Positions 32,829-41,604 of a DNA stretch of 64,000 nucleotides are shown here, piece by piece (position 1 is the stretch's first letter; each line of letters opens with the position of its first letter). The position numbers were made by a program, and so were the translations under genes. This DNA is from Kroppenstedtia sanguinis. Lineage in GTDB: Bacteria > Bacillota > Bacilli > Thermoactinomycetales > DSM-45169. Below the pieces are notes generated by a model that was not told the DNA's origin, ran no database searches, and worked only from the letters and a program-made list of their open reading frames with translations. The stretch covers positions 6,888 to 70,887 of the forward strand of contig NZ_JBNPXF010000016.1 in the NCBI RefSeq assembly GCF_050433445.1. The letters are read 5' to 3'.

Positions 32829-33830
32829 ATGAAACAGTTAAACGTAGCAGTGATTGGACTCGGTGTGATGGGACGAACCCATGCACGAATCTTCTCTGAA
32901 CTGCCAAATGTTCAACTCGTAGCCGTAAACGATATTAACCATGCCCTTGCAGAAAAAATCGCCAGTGAGTTTAACTCTGTCGCGGTAAAAGATTTGCAGG
33001 ATCTGTTTGCAGATGAGAATGTACAAGCTGTAAGTATTTGTACATCTGATGATCAGCATTATGATGTAGCCAGCATGGCATGTAAGCACGGAAAGCACAT
33101 TCTGATTGAAAAACCATTGGCGGATACGGTTGAAGATGCCAAGGGGATTCTTGACCAAGCCAATGAAAACGGTGTCAAGCTGATGGTCGGTCATTCACTT
33201 CGTTGGGATCCTCGTTATTACTTGGCTAGAGAAGCCGTGCAAGAAGGTAAGATCGGAGAAACGGTTCATTTGCATGCGCGAAGAAATAATTCCTATCTGA
33301 ACGGCCAAAGACTGCGAGGAAGAACCTCTGTCGCTATGTTCCTGGGTGTGCATGATCTAGATGCAATCGAATGGATTACCGGTGATCGGATTGTCGAGGT
33401 CTCTGCAGTAGAAGTTCGTAAGCGCTTAAAAGAGTTTGACGTGGCAGATGCGATCATCACTACTCTGCGCTTCCAATCTGGAGCCATTGGTAGCTACGAA
33501 ACCAGCTGGGTTCTTCCGGAAAATCATGTGGAACTGGATGCGAAGTTGGATATCACTGGCACAGATGGGGTCTTAAATATTGATATTTTGGATCAGAACA
33601 TTCGTGTGTATGAAAAAGACAATCAAATCACGTATCCCGATACGATGTACGGCGTGGATCTGTATGGCAAGCAGACCGGCATTATGAAAGAGGAACTCAG
33701 TTCTTTTGTGGAGGGTGTACTTGAAGGCAAATCGTTCCCCATTTCACCTGAGGATGCCTATCGCGCAGTGAAGATTGTCAAATGCATCGAAGAATCGGCG
33801 AAATGTGGACAACCCGTAAAAATCGATTAG
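32829..33830 (+). CDS. Gfo/Idh/MocA family NAD(P)-dependent oxidoreductase
   Basis: 333 residues from ATG 32829 (MKQLNVAVIGLGVMGRTHAR); an upstream ATG at 32793 is possible but adds residues before the Rossmann strand. The nucleotide fold GLGVMGRTHARIF, the EKPLADTVEDAK motif with the catalytic Lys, and YDVASMACKHGKHILIEKPL are those of the sugar and inositol dehydrogenase family. It oxidises or reduces a sugar or derivative in the cytosol; the substrate is unknown. In this operon it may replace the mannitol-phosphate dehydrogenase that normally accompanies this type of PTS. It may also act on an uncommon hexosamine derivative. Confidence 0.93.
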   Translation: MKQLNVAVIGLGVMGRTHARIFSELPNVQLVAVNDINHALAEKIASEFNSVAVKDLQDLFADENVQAVSICTSDDQHYDVASMACKHGKHILIEKPLADTVEDAKGILDQANENGVKLMVGHSLRWDPRYYLAREAVQEGKIGETVHLHARRNNSYLNGQRLRGRTSVAMFLGVHDLDAIEWITGDRIVEVSAVEVRKRLKEFDVADAIITTLRFQSGAIGSYETSWVLPENHVELDAKLDITGTDGVLNIDILDQNIRVYEKDNQITYPDTMYGVDLYGKQTGIMKEELSSFVEGVLEGKSFPISPEDAYRAVKIVKCIEESAKCGQPVKID

Positions 33831-33846
33831 AGTGTGGCAGTCTCCC

Positions 33847-33962
33847 GGAAACATTGTGATCTGTATTGAAGGGGCGGGATGGGGTTTCCGCTCCATTTGT
33901 TGATATGACATAGCCAAGGCACTCTGCGGAAACTCCATCCCGACTTAAATCACAACGCTTCC
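33847..33962. repeat. Fold-back element (second MITE-like type) in the PTS operon
   Basis: Outer arms GGAAACATTGTGAT and ATCACAACGCTTCC, inner arms GGGATGGGGTTTCCGC and GCGGAAACTCCATCCC (15 of 16 paired). The 116 bases can fold almost completely. It fills the only large gap (160 bases) of the sugar operon. Outer ends resemble the palindrome at 24404-24457. No target duplication found. Confidence 0.7.
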
Positions 33963-33990
33963 AGATCTCATCGTAAGGAGTTGTGAGTGA

Positions 33991-35427
33991 ATGGCTGAAA
34001 AAAGAAATATTCGTGCACAGATTCAGAGATACGGAAGTAACCTGAGTAGCATGATTATCCCCAACTTGGGTGCATTCATTGCTTGGGGGTTGCTAACAGC
34101 AATTGCGATCCCGACAGAACTCGAATTGTTCAACAATTTTATTGATCCCATGTTGCATTATTTGTTGCCTTTGCTCATTGCCTTTTCAGGTGGACGGATG
34201 CTCCACGATTTTCGTGGTGGAGTGGTAGGGGCCACCGCGACCATGGGAGTGATTGTTGCTACCGATATTCCGATGTTTATCGGGGCCATGATCATGGGTC
34301 CCCTCGGTGGTTGGGCGATAAAGAAATTTGACCAATGGGTAGATGGCAAGATTCGCGCAGGGTTTGAAATGCTCGTAAATAATTTTTCTGCCGGGATCAT
34401 CGGAGCACTCCTCGGTTTGTTTGGATCCGTGGCGATTGGACCGCTTGTGGCTGGCCTGACAAGCATGATGGAATTGGGTGTGAATACGATTGTGGGATGG
34501 GGTTTACTTCCGCTTGTCAGTATTCTTATTGAGCCGGCAAAGGTGATGTTTTTAAACAATGCGATTGGTCAGGGTATTCTCAATCCGATTGCCAGTGGAC
34601 AAGTCGCCGAAACCGGGAAATCATTCCTGTTTCTCCTCGAGGCGAACCCAGGGCCTGGGCTCGGGATCTTACTTGCTTTTATGGTATTTGGTAAAGGTAC
34701 TTCTAAGGCATCTGCCTATGGGGCTGGTCTGATTCATTTTATCGGTGGGATTCATGAAATCTATTTCCCTTATGTCTTAATGAAGCCTGCTCTTATCATC
34801 GCGGCGATCTTGGGTGGTATGAGCGGAATCTACATGATGACTCTCTTTGATGCGGGCTTGGTAAGTGTCGCTTCGCCAGGGAGTATCATTCCGATCCTGC
34901 TTTTGACTGCTTCTGATAGCTATCTAGGAGTTATTTTAAGTGTTCTTCTCGCAACAATCGTTTCTTTTGTAATCGCTTCACTGATCCTGAAGATGGACCG
35001 CAAGGGAACAGAAGATATCGGCGAAGCTAGTGAAAAAATGGAGTCCCTCAAAGGGAAAAGGAGCAGCGTCGCCTCTCATTTTGCCAGTACCACCGAGGTA
35101 GAAAAAGCTGAAGTGGTAAGTTATGAGCACGTGAAAAGAATCGTTTTTGCCTGTGATGCGGGGATGGGCTCCAGTGCCATGGGGGCATCCTTATTGAAGA
35201 ATAAATTGAAGAAAGCAGAGCGAACCGACATCGATGTCAAAAATATTGCCATCAGCAATTTGCCAACCGATGCTCAAATCATTTTCACTCACAAAGATTT
35301 AACCGAAAGAGCGCAAGAAAAACAGCCGGATGCGATTCATGTTTCTGTTGATAATTTCTTGAGTAGTCCGCGATATGACGAAGTCGTGGAACGTTTGAAC
35401 TCACAAACCGAAGAGGGCTCCTCGTAA
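33991..35427 (+). CDS. Mannitol-type PTS transporter, EIICB component
   Basis: 478 residues. EIIC membrane part (about 1-340) with family motifs GGRMLHDFRGGVVGATATMG, AMIMGPLGGWAIKKFD, EPAKVMFLNNAIGQGIL, NPGPGLGILLAFM and the GGIHEIYFPYVLMKP signature. EIIB domain at about 385-470 with the phospho-cysteine in VFACDAGMGSSAMGASLL. It imports and phosphorylates a polyol or sugar. The closest known family is MtlA, but no mannitol dehydrogenase (mtlD) or MtlR regulator is present and the operon carries hexosamine genes. The substrate may therefore differ from mannitol (inference). Confidence 0.93.
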   Translation: MAEKRNIRAQIQRYGSNLSSMIIPNLGAFIAWGLLTAIAIPTELELFNNFIDPMLHYLLPLLIAFSGGRMLHDFRGGVVGATATMGVIVATDIPMFIGAMIMGPLGGWAIKKFDQWVDGKIRAGFEMLVNNFSAGIIGALLGLFGSVAIGPLVAGLTSMMELGVNTIVGWGLLPLVSILIEPAKVMFLNNAIGQGILNPIASGQVAETGKSFLFLLEANPGPGLGILLAFMVFGKGTSKASAYGAGLIHFIGGIHEIYFPYVLMKPALIIAAILGGMSGIYMMTLFDAGLVSVASPGSIIPILLLTASDSYLGVILSVLLATIVSFVIASLILKMDRKGTEDIGEASEKMESLKGKRSSVASHFASTTEVEKAEVVSYEHVKRIVFACDAGMGSSAMGASLLKNKLKKAERTDIDVKNIAISNLPTDAQIIFTHKDLTERAQEKQPDAIHVSVDNFLSSPRYDEVVERLNSQTEEGSS

Positions 35428-35461
35428 GAACCGAAATAAAAATAATAGAGGAGGGGAACCG

Positions 35462-35896
35462 ATGAGTGAAATCCTAAAAGTAGACAACATTCGCCTTTCT
35501 GCAAAGGCGACCCTAAAAAAGGAGGCTATTGCCGAGGCCGGCGGTATGCTGGTTGAGCAGGGCTATGTCGCAGAGAATTATATTTCCAAAATGTATCAGA
35601 GAGAAGAAGCGGTCTCTACCTATATGGGAAACCTATTGGCTATTCCCCACGGAACGGATGATGCCAAGAACGAGGTACATCAATCAGGCTTGGTGATCCT
35701 GACACATGATCAGCCGATTGATTGGGATGGTCATGATGTCCGGCTCGTTATTGGAATCGCGGGGAAAGACAATGAGCATCTCGAGCTACTCTCGAAAATC
35801 GCAATTGTCTGTTCTGATCTGGAAAATGTAGAACGACTCCTACAGGCGAAAAGCGAGGAGGAAGTGCTTCAGTTTTTTGATGGGGTGAATGAGTAA
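35462..35896 (+). CDS. Mannitol-type PTS EIIA component
   Basis: 144 residues. Accepts phosphate from HPr on the His in LAIPHGTDDAKNEV and passes it to the EIIB cysteine. The REEAVSTYMGN and GKDNEHLELLSKIA motifs are conserved in MtlF/EIIA-Mtl. AGGAGGGG precedes the ATG, 34 bases after the EIICB stop. Last gene of the operon; a decayed MITE follows the stop codon within three bases. Confidence 0.94.
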   Translation: MSEILKVDNIRLSAKATLKKEAIAEAGGMLVEQGYVAENYISKMYQREEAVSTYMGNLLAIPHGTDDAKNEVHQSGLVILTHDQPIDWDGHDVRLVIGIAGKDNEHLELLSKIAIVCSDLENVERLLQAKSEEEVLQFFDGVNE

Positions 35897-35898
35897 AG

Positions 35899-35991
35899 CA
35901 AGGTTGTTGATCAAATTCCTAAACGGTCCGTCTTCAGATGGCACCGGAGCGTAGGCGAACTTCTCCCCTATTAGGGCGAATCAACCCGCCT
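35899..35991. repeat. Decayed MITE relic after the EIIA gene
   Basis: Starts CAAGGTTGTTGATCA and ends GCGAATCAACCCGCCT, both recognisable but altered ends of the family; no target duplication survives. Confidence 0.55.
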
Positions 35992-36008
35992 AAGATGGAA
36001 ATCTATCG

Positions 36009-36052
36009 AAAAAGAAGGCCCAATTCGCTCTCTTCCCTGAGTGACTTGGGCC
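36009..36052. terminator. Bidirectional terminator between the PTS operon and ubiB
   Basis: GGCCCAA / TTGGGCC with a 22-base loop, A-run on the left and TTTTTGTC on the right, serving both converging operons. Confidence 0.8.
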
Positions 36053-36070
36053 TTTTTGTCATCTTTTCTA

Positions 36071-37747
36071 CTATAACCTTCCCGACTTGATAATGGAGTA
36101 GATAAGCCACATCAACATGAATAAGGCGATCACAAAACCGATTTCGATGGCAGGGATTTTCCACAGAAGAGTTTGCTGGCGGGTCAGAGAAGACCCGATG
36201 ATCAGTCCGCACATAATGATGCTGAAGGAGAGTAAGACGATGCTGTAGGAGAGGCGGTTGATGATCTGATCCATTTTTCGCAAAAACAGATTGAGCCGGG
36301 GAACACCCACATCCACCTGGAATCGACCCTTTTTTAGGTTTTCAGTCAGTTGGCGCAGATTCTTCGGCATCTCCAGCAAGGTTTCTCCCATGTCGTATAC
36401 ATGTCTCCAAGTCTCTCGCATGATCCGTCTTGGATTTAACCGAGCCCGAATCAGCTGATCACCAAAAGGTTTTGTGATCTCCGTAATGTTGATCTCGGGA
36501 TCCAGTTTTTTAACGACACCTTCCAAAGACAGGATGGTTTTCCCCAGGAGGGTGAGGTCAGGGGGAATCTGGATCCGGTATTTAAAGGCGAGTTCAAACA
36601 GATCCTGAACTGTGTCCCCTAGATTGATTTCCGACAGAGTGATGTCGTAATACTTGTCGTTGAGTTCATCCACGTCTAACCAAAAGGCTTCCGTATCCAC
36701 ATCTTCGGGAACCATACCCATGCGGAGCAGGGCCCGGACCGCACTATCAGTGTCCCGTCGCATCAAGGCGACCACCATGGAGGAAAAATGGTTTTTCATC
36801 TCGGGAGTCAGTCGGCCTACCATGCCAAAGTCGAGCAGAGCAATCCGATTTCCAGGCAAGGCGAATAGATTGCCCGGATGGAGATCCCCATGAAAAACTC
36901 CGGCGATCAAGATTTGGCGAAACATGATCAGCACTAACCGCTCCGCCAACAGCTTCCGATTGAATCCTTGTTCTTCCAGATCTTTCATCCCGCTCAGTTT
37001 GACGCCACTGATATATTCCATGGTTAAGACCCGGTGGGTAGTCAGATCCCAATCCACCTGGGGTATGTAAACTGGATCCTCATCGGTGTATAGACTACGG
37101 ATCTTGTCCATATGACGCGCTTCAGCGGTGTAGTCCAGCTCCTGATGGACGGCACGGGCCAGCTCGTCTACCACTTTGCCGATCTGGTATTGCCTGCCCC
37201 ACTCCAACCGTTCCTCTGCCAGTTCCGCCCACTCCCGCAGGATTTGCAGATCACGATGGACGATCCCGGAAATCCCTGGACGTTGAATCTTAACCGCCAC
37301 GGTTTCCCCGCTGTGTAACACCGCTCGATGTACCTGACCGATGGAGGCGGCGGCGATAGGGTTTTCATCGAATTTCGAGAAGTATTGAGAGTAGTCCCCC
37401 AGCTCTTGTTCCAAAACTTGCTGAATCTCTGGGAAGGAGTGGGGGCGCACATGGTCCTGCAGTTTTTCAAGTTCATGGATCATGCTCTCAGGTAGAAGAT
37501 CGGAACGGGTGCTAGCTACTTGGCCCAGCTTCACAAAAGCTGGGCCCAACTCTTCCAGTGCTTTGCGGATATGCTTGCCTATTGTAACCGGATCCTTTTT
37601 GACCGGTGGCGATTCCTTTGCCTTTTTAGGCAGGGAGAGTTTGGAGAAGAGTCCGGTCTCCTCCAAGATGTAGCCGAAGCCATGTCGGGCAAATACAGTT
37701 GCAATCTCTCGGTATCGATTGAGGTTTCTAATTTTTTTTCCAAACAT
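36071..37747 (-). CDS. ABC1/UbiB (AarF) family atypical kinase
   Basis: 558 residues from ATG 37747 with AAGGGG upstream. Motifs: KAFVKLGQVASTRSDLLP-type KxGQ motif (here GPAFVKLGQVASTRSDLLP), AAASIGQVHRAVLHSG, VAVKIQRPG with the Lys, VFHGDLHPGNLFALP and ALLDFGMVGRL. The C-terminus has two membrane helices (about 500-560). The family are ATPases or kinases tied to isoprenoid lipid and quinone metabolism; in Firmicutes the exact role is open. A phasin-like coiled-coil protein is encoded 36 bases upstream on the same strand, a pairing seen often in this family. Confidence 0.95.
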   Translation of the reverse strand: MFGKKIRNLNRYREIATVFARHGFGYILEETGLFSKLSLPKKAKESPPVKKDPVTIGKHIRKALEELGPAFVKLGQVASTRSDLLPESMIHELEKLQDHVRPHSFPEIQQVLEQELGDYSQYFSKFDENPIAAASIGQVHRAVLHSGETVAVKIQRPGISGIVHRDLQILREWAELAEERLEWGRQYQIGKVVDELARAVHQELDYTAEARHMDKIRSLYTDEDPVYIPQVDWDLTTHRVLTMEYISGVKLSGMKDLEEQGFNRKLLAERLVLIMFRQILIAGVFHGDLHPGNLFALPGNRIALLDFGMVGRLTPEMKNHFSSMVVALMRRDTDSAVRALLRMGMVPEDVDTEAFWLDVDELNDKYYDITLSEINLGDTVQDLFELAFKYRIQIPPDLTLLGKTILSLEGVVKKLDPEINITEITKPFGDQLIRARLNPRRIMRETWRHVYDMGETLLEMPKNLRQLTENLKKGRFQVDVGVPRLNLFLRKMDQIINRLSYSIVLLSFSIIMCGLIIGSSLTRQQTLLWKIPAIEIGFVIALFMLMWLIYSIIKSGRL

Positions 37748-37783
37748 CAGATGCACCCCTTGGCAGCCTTCTCTGAAAGCGTG

Positions 37784-38134
37784 TCAGGATTCTGGACCCG
37801 ATTCTTCTTGAACAGGCGTTTGTTTGTTGGCCTCTAGATGGGACAATCGCTCTTCCTGGAGATGGATCTGTTCCTCTAGACGCTGAATGTCTTCATGAGT
37901 GGAGATATTCATCTCGTTGAGCAGTTTGGTCATTCGTCCGCGGAGATATTGATCCAATTGTTCCTGCTCCTGTTCACCCCGGGCAATCAGTTTCTCCAGT
38001 AGCTCTTTGGAGGCGGAGGGGGTCATTTCTCCCCGATTCACCATGTCCCGCAGGATTTTTTCCATCCGTTCTTTACTGATTACAGCTAACCCCACACTAG
38101 CAGCCAATCCTTTTTTCATCCAGTCTTTCATCAT
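37784..38134 (-). CDS. Phasin/PhaP-like coiled-coil protein
   Basis: 116 residues. A short hydrophobic N-terminal stretch (GLAASVGLAVIS) is followed by helices with heptad pattern: MEKILRDMVNRGEMTPSASK and EDIQRLEEQIHLQEERLSHL. Resembles the polyhydroxyalkanoate synthesis regulator phasin group that accompanies UbiB-like genes. AAGGAGGAAGC precedes the start. Probably translated together with the UbiB gene and may tether it to membrane or to a storage surface (inference). No phaC or phaR in the window. Confidence 0.75.
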   Translation of the reverse strand: MMKDWMKKGLAASVGLAVISKERMEKILRDMVNRGEMTPSASKELLEKLIARGEQEQEQLDQYLRGRMTKLLNEMNISTHEDIQRLEEQIHLQEERLSHLEANKQTPVQEESGPES

Positions 38135-38382
38135 GGCTTCCTCCTTTACGTAATAACTTTCGTTTTATCACTCCTTATCCCTCTTTTCCCCCGATGAGTG
38201 AAGATTAATCCAGTCGGATCTCGGAGTCATGACTGGGGTGGGGAGGGATGGGCCCGTGATTGAATGGAGGTCTCCACTCCGTCCCCGGTCTGATCAGTTT
38301 AGTAATTTATCTCCCTGGGTTCATCTAGGAGGATTTGTCGGTTTTGTCCGCAAAATGGACATATTATAGATAAGTCATCTGT

Positions 38383-38411
38383 TTGACACAAGGGTTAAAG
38401 AAAAGTATTAT
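38383..38411 (+). promoter_or_regulatory. Promoter of the YrzF-like kinase gene
   Basis: TTGACA, 17-base spacer, TATTAT, consensus-like, about 60 bases upstream of the start. The rest of 38135-38469 shows no gene. Confidence 0.8.
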
Positions 38412-38469
38412 TTTCGGGTATAGATCAAAATAACCGGGTCCAGGCCTTTATCAGACAAGGGGGAACCCA

Positions 38470-39156
38470 ATGTTTTGGAGTTGGATCCAGCCTCTGATCG
38501 AAAATGTGAAAATCCAGGGCCAACCGGGGAATCAACTGGTGACCATTTTCCACATTCCAAATGAATTGGAGAAGGTCGGTATCGGGACGGATGCAGTGGT
38601 GGTTCGTCACCCCTCGGAACCCCAAGTAGTGTTTAAGTGTTATGCACCCGGCCGGGAGCAGAAGCGATTGGATGAATACGAGGTGTATCGCCGTCTTGGA
38701 GATACCCCGTACTTTCCAGTCTGCTTTGGAATGGGGGACTCTTTCCTCGTCCTTAGCCATGAGCGGGGTCCTACATTGTACGAATGTGTCTCCCAAGGGA
38801 TTGTCATCCCGGAAAACATCATTGCAGAGGTGGAGGCGGCACGCCGCTATGTCCGCAACCAGGGTCTCAATCCACGGGATTTGCATTTGAAAAACATCCT
38901 GTTGCAGGAGGGGCATGCCAAATTGCTGGATGTTTCCGAGTACCTCAAACCAGGCGATGACGCCCGGTGGGATCATCTGGTACAGGGGTATCGGCTGGTT
39001 TATCCGTTGATCAGAGGACGAAAGATCCCGGTTTGGCTGATGGAACGGGTGAAAAAAACTTATTTTCAGCAAGTGGCGGGGGAATTCTCCGTCTCGGAAT
39101 TTGCCCGCCCCTTTTTATCGCTTTTACATCGGGAACAGGAACAGGACCGTCCTTAA
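38470..39156 (+). CDS. YrzF-like serine/threonine protein kinase-fold protein
   Basis: 228 residues. A small kinase fold: Lys in QVVFKCYAPG, Glu in KRLDEYEVYRRL, a catalytic loop NPRDLHLKNILL in place of HRDLKxxN, and LLDVSEYL in place of DFG. The glycine-rich loop is weak, as in the YrzF/RIO-like group of Bacilli. It may phosphorylate protein or act as a degenerate kinase. AAGGGGGAACCCA precedes the ATG. Own promoter (38383) and terminator (overlapping its stop). Confidence 0.82.
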   Translation: MFWSWIQPLIENVKIQGQPGNQLVTIFHIPNELEKVGIGTDAVVVRHPSEPQVVFKCYAPGREQKRLDEYEVYRRLGDTPYFPVCFGMGDSFLVLSHERGPTLYECVSQGIVIPENIIAEVEAARRYVRNQGLNPRDLHLKNILLQEGHAKLLDVSEYLKPGDDARWDHLVQGYRLVYPLIRGRKIPVWLMERVKKTYFQQVAGEFSVSEFARPFLSLLHREQEQDRP

Positions 39157-39170
39157 GGGCGGTTTTTGTT
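39146..39170 (+). terminator. Terminator of the YrzF-like gene
   Basis: ACCGTCC TTAA GGGCGGT then TTTTTG; the stem includes the last codons and the stop codon. Confidence 0.75.
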
Positions 39171-39234
39171 TTTGATGGACCGGGTATAATTGAAAAGATA
39201 TTTCGTTTCCGTAAAGAAAAAGGAGTGGTGAGAT

Positions 39235-40257
39235 TTGCCGGGTTTGTTAGATCCTGTCGAGTGGAAAGGGTTGAAGCTGAAAAATCGAATTATGATGTCT
39301 CCCATGTGCCAATACAGTGTGGAGGCACGGGATGGTGCGCCGGAAGAATGGCATGATGTTCATTATGTTTCCCGTGCTGTGGGAGGAACAGGATTGATTA
39401 TGATGGAGATGACGGATGTCCATCCCGACGGTCGGATCAGTGACCGGGATCTGGGGCTTTGGTCTGATAAGCAGATTCCCGCTTTTCAGCGGATAATCCA
39501 GGCCTGTCAGCGGTATGGGGCCAAAGTAGGGATCCAGATCGCCCATGCCGGGCGCAAAGCGGAATCGGAAAGTCTGCGGCCGGTGGCTCCCTCGGCAATT
39601 TCTTTCCATGAGAACTTTCGTGTTCCCCATGAAATGACCACAACTGAGATTCAAGAGATGGTGAATCTCTTCGGACAGGCGGCAGAGCGAGCCGTTCAGG
39701 CGGGAGTGGACACCTTGGAGATTCACGGTGCTCATGGCTACCTGATCCATCAATTCATCTCTCGCATCTCCAACCGGAGAACGGACGAATACGGGGAACC
39801 GGATCGTTTTGCTTCAGAAGTGATCCGTACCGTTCGGAAACGGATTCCAGAAACGATGCCCTTGATGATGCGGATCTCCGCTGTCGAGTACGCTGACGGA
39901 GGATATACTCTGGAAGAGACGGTGGAACGTTGCAAAAAGTTCCGTGATCTAGGTGTGGATGTCTTCGATGTGAGTTCCGGCGGTGAGTCCCCAACGGGGC
40001 CCTCTCCGGTGCAAGCGGGCGCCCCCGGTTATCAGGTACCCTTGGCTACCACTATTCGGAATGAGGTAGGCGTCCCGGTGGTCGCCGTCGGTAATCTGGA
40101 TGATCCCAAAGTGGCGGAGATGGTGGTGCGAAACGGCCTGGCCGATGCGGTGGCCGTCGGTCGGGGCATGTTGCGCAATCCCTATTGGGCCAATGAAGCG
40201 GCCCTTGCTCTGGGTCAAGATCACATTCTTCCTCGTCCATATGCACCGGCACTTTGA
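39235..40257 (+). CDS. namA: NADPH dehydrogenase, Old Yellow Enzyme YqjM/NamA type
   Basis: 340 residues from TTG 39235 (MPGLLDPVEWKGLKLKNRIM) with AAGGAGTGG upstream. FMN TIM barrel that reduces activated double bonds with NADPH. Motifs: MSPMCQYSVEARDGAPEEWH (the YqjM-type Cys), GIQIAHAGRKAE, EIHGAHGYLIHQFIS with the His pair, SPISNRRTDEYG-like RISNRRTDEYGEPD, and GRGMLRNPYW at the end. Length matches the 338-residue Bacillus enzyme. Single gene with a good terminator. Confidence 0.95.
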   Translation: MPGLLDPVEWKGLKLKNRIMMSPMCQYSVEARDGAPEEWHDVHYVSRAVGGTGLIMMEMTDVHPDGRISDRDLGLWSDKQIPAFQRIIQACQRYGAKVGIQIAHAGRKAESESLRPVAPSAISFHENFRVPHEMTTTEIQEMVNLFGQAAERAVQAGVDTLEIHGAHGYLIHQFISRISNRRTDEYGEPDRFASEVIRTVRKRIPETMPLMMRISAVEYADGGYTLEETVERCKKFRDLGVDVFDVSSGGESPTGPSPVQAGAPGYQVPLATTIRNEVGVPVVAVGNLDDPKVAEMVVRNGLADAVAVGRGMLRNPYWANEAALALGQDHILPRPYAPAL

Positions 40258-40261
40258 AAGG

Positions 40262-40304
40262 AAAACCTGGCAGACCACCTCAAGATGGGTCTACCAGGTT
40301 TTTT
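40262..40304 (+). terminator. Terminator of namA
   Basis: AACCTGGCAGACC / GGTCTACCAGGTT with one mismatch, followed by TTTTTTC. Confidence 0.9.
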
Positions 40305-40328
40305 CTTGGAAATCGAGATATTTGAGAG

Positions 40329-40515
40329 CAGGCGTGTTGATTAGCCCTATTTTAGGTGAGAAATAAGGTTCGGGATGGTGGGATGGTGAAGAGCCTTTGC
40401 GCTCTCTGCAAGAGACCGTAGCCGTCCCCCCATCCCCGTCCCCTTAAGCCATATTTTACGATGGGGGGGGCAATGGGAATAAAAGTCAATTTTACTCTCT
40501 CCACCTATTTCCTGG
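40329..40515. mobile_element. MITE copy L, right end lost
   Basis: Starts CAGGCGTGTTGATTAGCCC and carries the GGGATGGTGAAGAGCCTTTG body of copy B type up to CACCTATTTCCTGGT, where the element should continue TAATCAACAGCCCTG but does not. No duplication at the right. The following 40516-41020 contains no gene that I can support. Confidence 0.75.
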
Positions 40516-41035
40516 TCTGATTTGGGAAAAATTCAGGGCTAGGGGATGAAGCTGAGGCGACGTTTCCCAGGTGACTTGCAAGAGGTTGCATCTAGGGAGT
40601 GAAACCGTGGCCCATTGGACCCTTCTCATCGTTTTCGCCGTTGTGGTGATCTTTCCCCACATGGATCGGAGATTGGGTACCCGAGGGACAGCGGGTGTTC
40701 CAAGTCGTATCCTTTCCAAGGCGAGTCGGGATCTTGAGGGTGTAGAGCCTAGTCGAGGGAGAGGATGGATCCTTTGCGGGCGGGGTAATAGAGTAAAAGA
40801 CGGAACCGTACATAAAAAAGTTCCTCCTCAGTAGAGTCAGGTGCAACCCCTCCAATGTATGAGTGAAACTGAACCGGAGTGAATTGACTGTCGGAGAAAT
40901 TGTGGGATGACGACCCACCCGTTCCGAACATCATGGGACTATTCAGGTGGAATAAGACATAGGGTGGAAAAAAGGATGAGACATGATGAGAAGGATGGAA
41001 ATACAGAGGAACCCGGTTCAAAGGGGATGATAAGT

Positions 41036-41257
41036 TTGCGCTTTTTCAGCCAGGAGAAAGACTGTAAATCACGTTTCGAGGAAATTCAGGAAGAGATGAA
41101 GCAGACACGCCGGGAGTGGGAGCGGACCAAAGAGCAGTTGGATCATCTCACAGATCCGGACCTGGTGGACAGTGCCATCTACCGGTTGAACTCCCTGGAA
41201 AAACGATGTATGTATTTGATGAAGGAATTGAAGGCCTTGCAAAGTAAAGTGGTTTGA
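41036..41257 (+). CDS. Small coiled-coil protein, DUF2508/YaaL-like
   Basis: 73 residues from TTG 41036 (AAAGGGG nine bases upstream); ATG at 41027 would sit on that site and an upstream open frame to 40907 is not protein-like. The chain is nearly all helix: SRFEEIQEEMKQTRREWERT, KEQLDHLTDPDLVDSAIYRL, EKRCMYLMKELKALQ. Length and pattern resemble YaaL/DUF2508 proteins of Bacilli, which sit near recR, but no such neighbour is here. Moderate to low certainty. Confidence 0.55.
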   Translation: MRFFSQEKDCKSRFEEIQEEMKQTRREWERTKEQLDHLTDPDLVDSAIYRLNSLEKRCMYLMKELKALQSKVV

Positions 41258-41263
41258 CACGGG

Positions 41264-41285
41264 CTCGCCGATGGCGGGTTTTTTC
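41264..41285 (+). terminator. Short terminator after the YaaL-like gene
   Basis: CTCGCC GAT GGCGGG followed by TTTTTT. Confidence 0.6.
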
Positions 41286-41604
41286 TTGTCCTTCCGATTG
41301 GCTGTGGTGGACATCGATTTGAGTCGACTCCTCATCGACAACTTGTCTGTACACATAAAAAAGGGGTTGCCGATCCTCTTGAAATCGTTTGTTGCAAGAC
41401 CAAAGGAGAGGAGAAGGTGCAGATCGGCTACCCGTTTCAGAAAATGATATATCAATTAGATATATTCTAGTATATATATTAATTATGCAGGATGAGATGA
41501 AGAAAATAAAGCGCTGGTTTTTTCCATTTGCGGAATGGGTAACTATTGTTCCTAAGGGAGCGATTTGGGGTATAGTTGGAACAAAGGATGAGGAGGGAGT
41601 TCGA

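Noticed and set aside
38425..39072. 215-codon minus-strand frame opposite the YrzF-like kinase
   Set aside because: Shadow frame without start signals or motifs.
40749..41021. 90-codon minus-strand frame in the gap after MITE copy L
   Set aside because: Overlaps the ribosome site of the next gene, no recognisable motif; cannot be supported.
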